DNA of 64,000 nucleotides from Pectobacterium polonicum (GTDB lineage Bacteria; Pseudomonadota; Gammaproteobacteria; Enterobacterales; Enterobacteriaceae): NCBI RefSeq assembly GCF_005497185.1, contig NZ_RJTN01000004.1, positions 124,001 to 188,000 of the forward strand, read 5' to 3'. Shown piece by piece: positions 61,630 to 64,000 of this stretch (position 1 is its first letter; each line of letters starts with the position of its first letter). The notes under the pieces were generated by a model. It saw only the letters and a program-made list of their open reading frames with translations, ran no database searches and was not told where the DNA came from. The position numbers and the translations under genes were made by a program.

Positions 61630-62696
61630 AACCGGTCTGCGTATTAGGCAATGGTCAGTTAGGCAGAATGCTCCGCCAGGCTGGCGAACCGTTAGGGATC
61701 GCAGTTTATCCCGTGGGATTGGATGCAGAGCCGGAGTCGGTTCCGTTTCATAACAGTGTGATTACTGCCGAGATCGAACGCTGGCCTGAAACTGCACTCA
61801 CCCGCGAGCTGGCCGAACACACGGCGTTTGCGAACCGCGATATTTTCCCGCGTCTGGCCGATCGCCTGACGCAAAAACAGCTGCTGGACTCGCTGAATCT
61901 GGCAACCGCCCCGTGGCAATTGCTGGCCAGCGCCGATGAATGGCCACACGTCTTCTCTTCACTCGGTGAGCTCGCTATCGTTAAACGCCGCGTCGGCGGT
62001 TACGACGGCCGTGGGCAATGGCGCTTGCGTGACGGCGAACAGCAAACGCTGCCTGCTGATTGCTACGGCGAGTGCATCGTTGAACAAGGGATTAATTTTT
62101 CTGGCGAAGTCTCATTGATTGGCGCCCGTAATGTACACGGCAAATGCGTGTTCTATCCGCTAACGCATAATCTGCATCAGGATGGCATTCTGCGCACCAG
62201 CGTGGCTTTCCCTCAGCCCGACCCGCAGTTGCAACAGCAGGCTGAGCAGATGCTGTCCGCGATTATGAATGCGCTAGGCTATGTTGGCGTGATGGCGATG
62301 GAATGCTTTATTGTCGGCGACCACCTGCTCATTAACGAACTGGCACCACGCGTACACAATAGCGGACACTGGACGCAAAATGGCGCATCGATCGGCCAGT
62401 TTGAGCTCCACCTGCGCGCCATTCTGGATCTGCCGCTGCCAGTACCGGTCGTCGAAACCCCTTCAGTGATGGTCAATTTGATCGGAACCGATGTGAATAT
62501 CGACTGGCTGGCGCTGCCGCTGGTGCATCTGCACTGGTATGAGAAAGAGGTTCGCCCTGGCCGCAAAGTAGGACACCTCAATCTACCGTCGTCGGACACC
62601 GCACAATTGCAGCACACACTGCAATCGCTGGCGCCTCTCTTACCAGAGGAATACCACAGCGGCCTGGCGTGGGCAGAAGAAAAACTCACAGCCTGA
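61626..62696 (+). CDS. purK: N5-carboxyaminoimidazole ribonucleotide synthase PurK
   Basis: 356 residues, ATP-grasp enzyme. N-terminal [23 protein letters not shown]-binding [32 protein letters not shown]. Makes N5-CAIR from AIR, bicarbonate and ATP. Translationally coupled to purE; terminator after. Confidence 0.97.
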
Positions 62697-62708
62697 CGAT
62701 CGGCGGCT

Positions 62709-62740
62709 GTTATCCGGCAGATTGCGATCTGCCGGATAAC
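62709..62740 (+). terminator. Hairpin after purK
   Basis: GTTATCCGGCAGAT-TGCG-ATCTGCCGGATAAC, 14-base perfect stem, 13 bases past the purK stop. T-run weak. Confidence 0.75.
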
Positions 62741-63162
62741 GCTCATTAGAGCACGACGCGATGGGATGTAAAGGTAGGAACGAGATCGCCAGTCTCCCCC
62801 AAAAGAGAAAAACCATCATTACGCGTGACATCAGAAAATTTGCGTTTATTATTTCACCTGCCTTTTATTTTATTTACTGTTCGTTTTTTATCACTCGGTA
62901 ATTAAATAAAGTATCAATAACGAGCCGTTAAAAATATTTAAAATAAAGTATCATTATTGATATTTTAATTTGCGCGGAAATTTATTAAAATATTCCCCGT
63001 CAATTCATTTCTGTGATCGCCTCAATATTATTCGCTGACCACCACGATATAGAATGCCGCCACAAAACAGTATTGACCTGTTGACATAATTAGCAATATG
63101 TCTTGTTCGTTTTTTAAACTCTGTAACGGCAAGTTGCCGATACTGTAATTTTTATACCTAAA
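62741..63162. other. AT-rich sdaC upstream region
   Basis: About 420 bases without a gene. AAATAAAGTATCA occurs twice in direct orientation (62904-62916 and 62941-62953, 37 bases apart). A TTGACC (63073) with an AT-rich -10 17 bases later may be the sdaC promoter, and TGTGA at 63012-63016 is half of a CRP site. All of these are weak. Confidence 0.4.
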
Positions 63163-63413
63163 TATACCCTAAATAATTCGAGTTGCGTGACAAAACGTGA
63201 GCGTTTTAAACAACGCTCTGCGGACAGGGCCGGATTGCCTTGTAACGCGGCAACTAAGCGAATCCCCAGGAGTTTACTCAGGTAAGTGACTGGAGTGAGT
63301 AAAGACAAATCGGCTAAGCCGATTTGAACGCCGCTTGCGGCGGCCCTTCGGGCGAGGCCCGAGATGAGCCGAGTATTGCCAACGCACAAGCAGCTTGAAG
63401 TATGACGGGTATA
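63163..63413. repeat. 251-base intergenic repeat with imperfect terminal inverted repeats
   Basis: Left end TATACCCTAAATAATTCGAG and right end (read in reverse) TATACCCGTCATACTTCAAG agree at most positions over 24 bases. Inside are several hairpins: CAAATCGGC-TAA-GCCGATTTG, and GC-rich GCCGC/GCGGC and GGCC/GGCC pairs. The ends and the inner GGAGTTTACTCAGGTAAGTG remind me of a repeat that is common between genes in Pectobacterium, Yersinia and Serratia. A non-autonomous mobile element is likely. Confidence 0.75.
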
Positions 63414-63451
63414 AACGGGTATTAATGTGTTCACCGAGGAGAAACCATTAA

Positions 63452-64000
63452 ATGAGCACAATTCAAGATAGCAGCCACGTGTTAGAACAGGCTTCTGGAT
63501 GGCGTAAAAGCGATACCGTCTGGATGCTCGGCCTCTATGGCACAGCCATCGGCGCTGGCGTGTTATTCTTACCCATCAATGCTGGCATCGGTGGTTTAAT
63601 TCCGTTAATTATCATGGCACTGATTGCCTTCCCGATGACGTATTATTCTCACCGTGCATTATGCCGTTTTGTATTATCCGGCAAGAAAGGTGGCGAAGAT
63701 ATTACCGAAGTCGTTGAAGAACATTTCGGCGTTGGTGCAGGTAAATTAATCACTTTGCTTTATTTTTTCGCTATTTATCCGATCCTATTAGTTTATAGCG
63801 TTGCTATCACCAATACGGTAGATAGCTTTATTACTCACCAATTGCACTTACCTTCTCCACCGCGTGCCGTGCTGTCATTAATATTGATCCTTGGGTTGAT
63901 GTTTATTGTCCGTTTCGGTGAAGCGATGATCGTTAAGGCAATGAGTATTCTGGTTTATCCTTTTGTTGCCGTGCTGATGCTACTGGCGCTTTATTTAATT
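63452..64000 (+). CDS. sdaC: Serine/proton symporter SdaC, partial (runs off window end)
   Basis: First 183 codons. [73 protein letters not shown]-type sequence is near identical to E. coli SdaC. HAAAP-family inner-membrane serine importer, usually followed by sdaB. ATG follows CGAGGAGAAACC. The 251-base repeat ends 38 bases upstream, so it lies in the leader or between promoter and gene. Confidence 0.95.
   Translation, partial: MSTIQDSSHVLEQASGWRKSDTVWMLGLYGTAIGAGVLFLPINAGIGGLIPLIIMALIAFPMTYYSHRALCRFVLSGKKGGEDITEVVEEHFGVGAGKLITLLYFFAIYPILLVYSVAITNTVDSFITHQLHLPSPPRAVLSLILILGLMFIVRFGEAMIVKAMSILVYPFVAVLMLLALYLI

Noticed and set aside
63114-63461. 115-codon minus-strand open frame
   Set aside because: Falls within the 251-base repeat and the sdaC start; repeat artefact.

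Overview
The window looks like chromosomal DNA of a soft-rot enterobacterium, most likely Pectobacterium. The reasons are a complete Out type II secretion cluster with pectinase genes embedded in it, an arnBCADTEF operon, and an E. coli-like purK-purE-lpxH-ppiB-cysS-ybcJ-folD block. Species cannot be settled from the sequence alone.

Layout. 1-3.4 kb: a BtuCD-type ABC importer followed by a ModA-like protein; a ModE-type palindrome over its promoter suggests molybdate or tungstate, not iron. 3.4-4.4 kb: a luciferase-like flavin monooxygenase. 5-22.5 kb: the Out system, outC to outO on the minus strand, preceded by two pectinase genes that encode predicted lipoproteins, then outB (plus) and outS (minus) converging. 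22.6-26.2 kb: alanine and D-amino-acid metabolism (alaC, an L-Ala-D/L-Glu epimerase, a D-amino acid transaminase). 26.2-28.7 kb: a large MscS-type channel. 29.05 kb: tRNA-Arg(UCU), the argU equivalent.

From 29 to about 54 kb the content looks accessory. In E. coli argU lies only a few kb from folD, but here about 27 kb separates them. This stretch holds a Nudix hydrolase, the folate-independent methionine synthase pair mesX-mesD behind a MetR-type box, a Gram-negative dlt-like operon (dltD-dltX-dltB-dltA-dltC order, with a 40-codon DltX-like microprotein), a LysR/cupin pair, an orphan PTS EIIA, a Fur-type ferric importer (fbpABC), the arn lipid A L-Ara4N operon and ugd behind PmrA-type boxes, and a diguanylate cyclase. 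The window closes with conserved housekeeping genes (folD, ybcJ, cysS, doxX-like, ppiB, lpxH, purEK), a 251-bp intergenic repeat and the start of sdaC.

Themes. Several loci modify the cell surface or resist cationic peptides (arn, ugd, the dlt-like operon). Others fit plant invasion (Out, pectinases) and metal acquisition (Mol-like, Fbp). The best leads are the two lipoprotein pectinases beside outC, one with a CDNS mature start like Klebsiella pullulanase; the DltX-like microprotein; and the ModE-controlled importer with a ModA-like partner that has no visible signal peptide.
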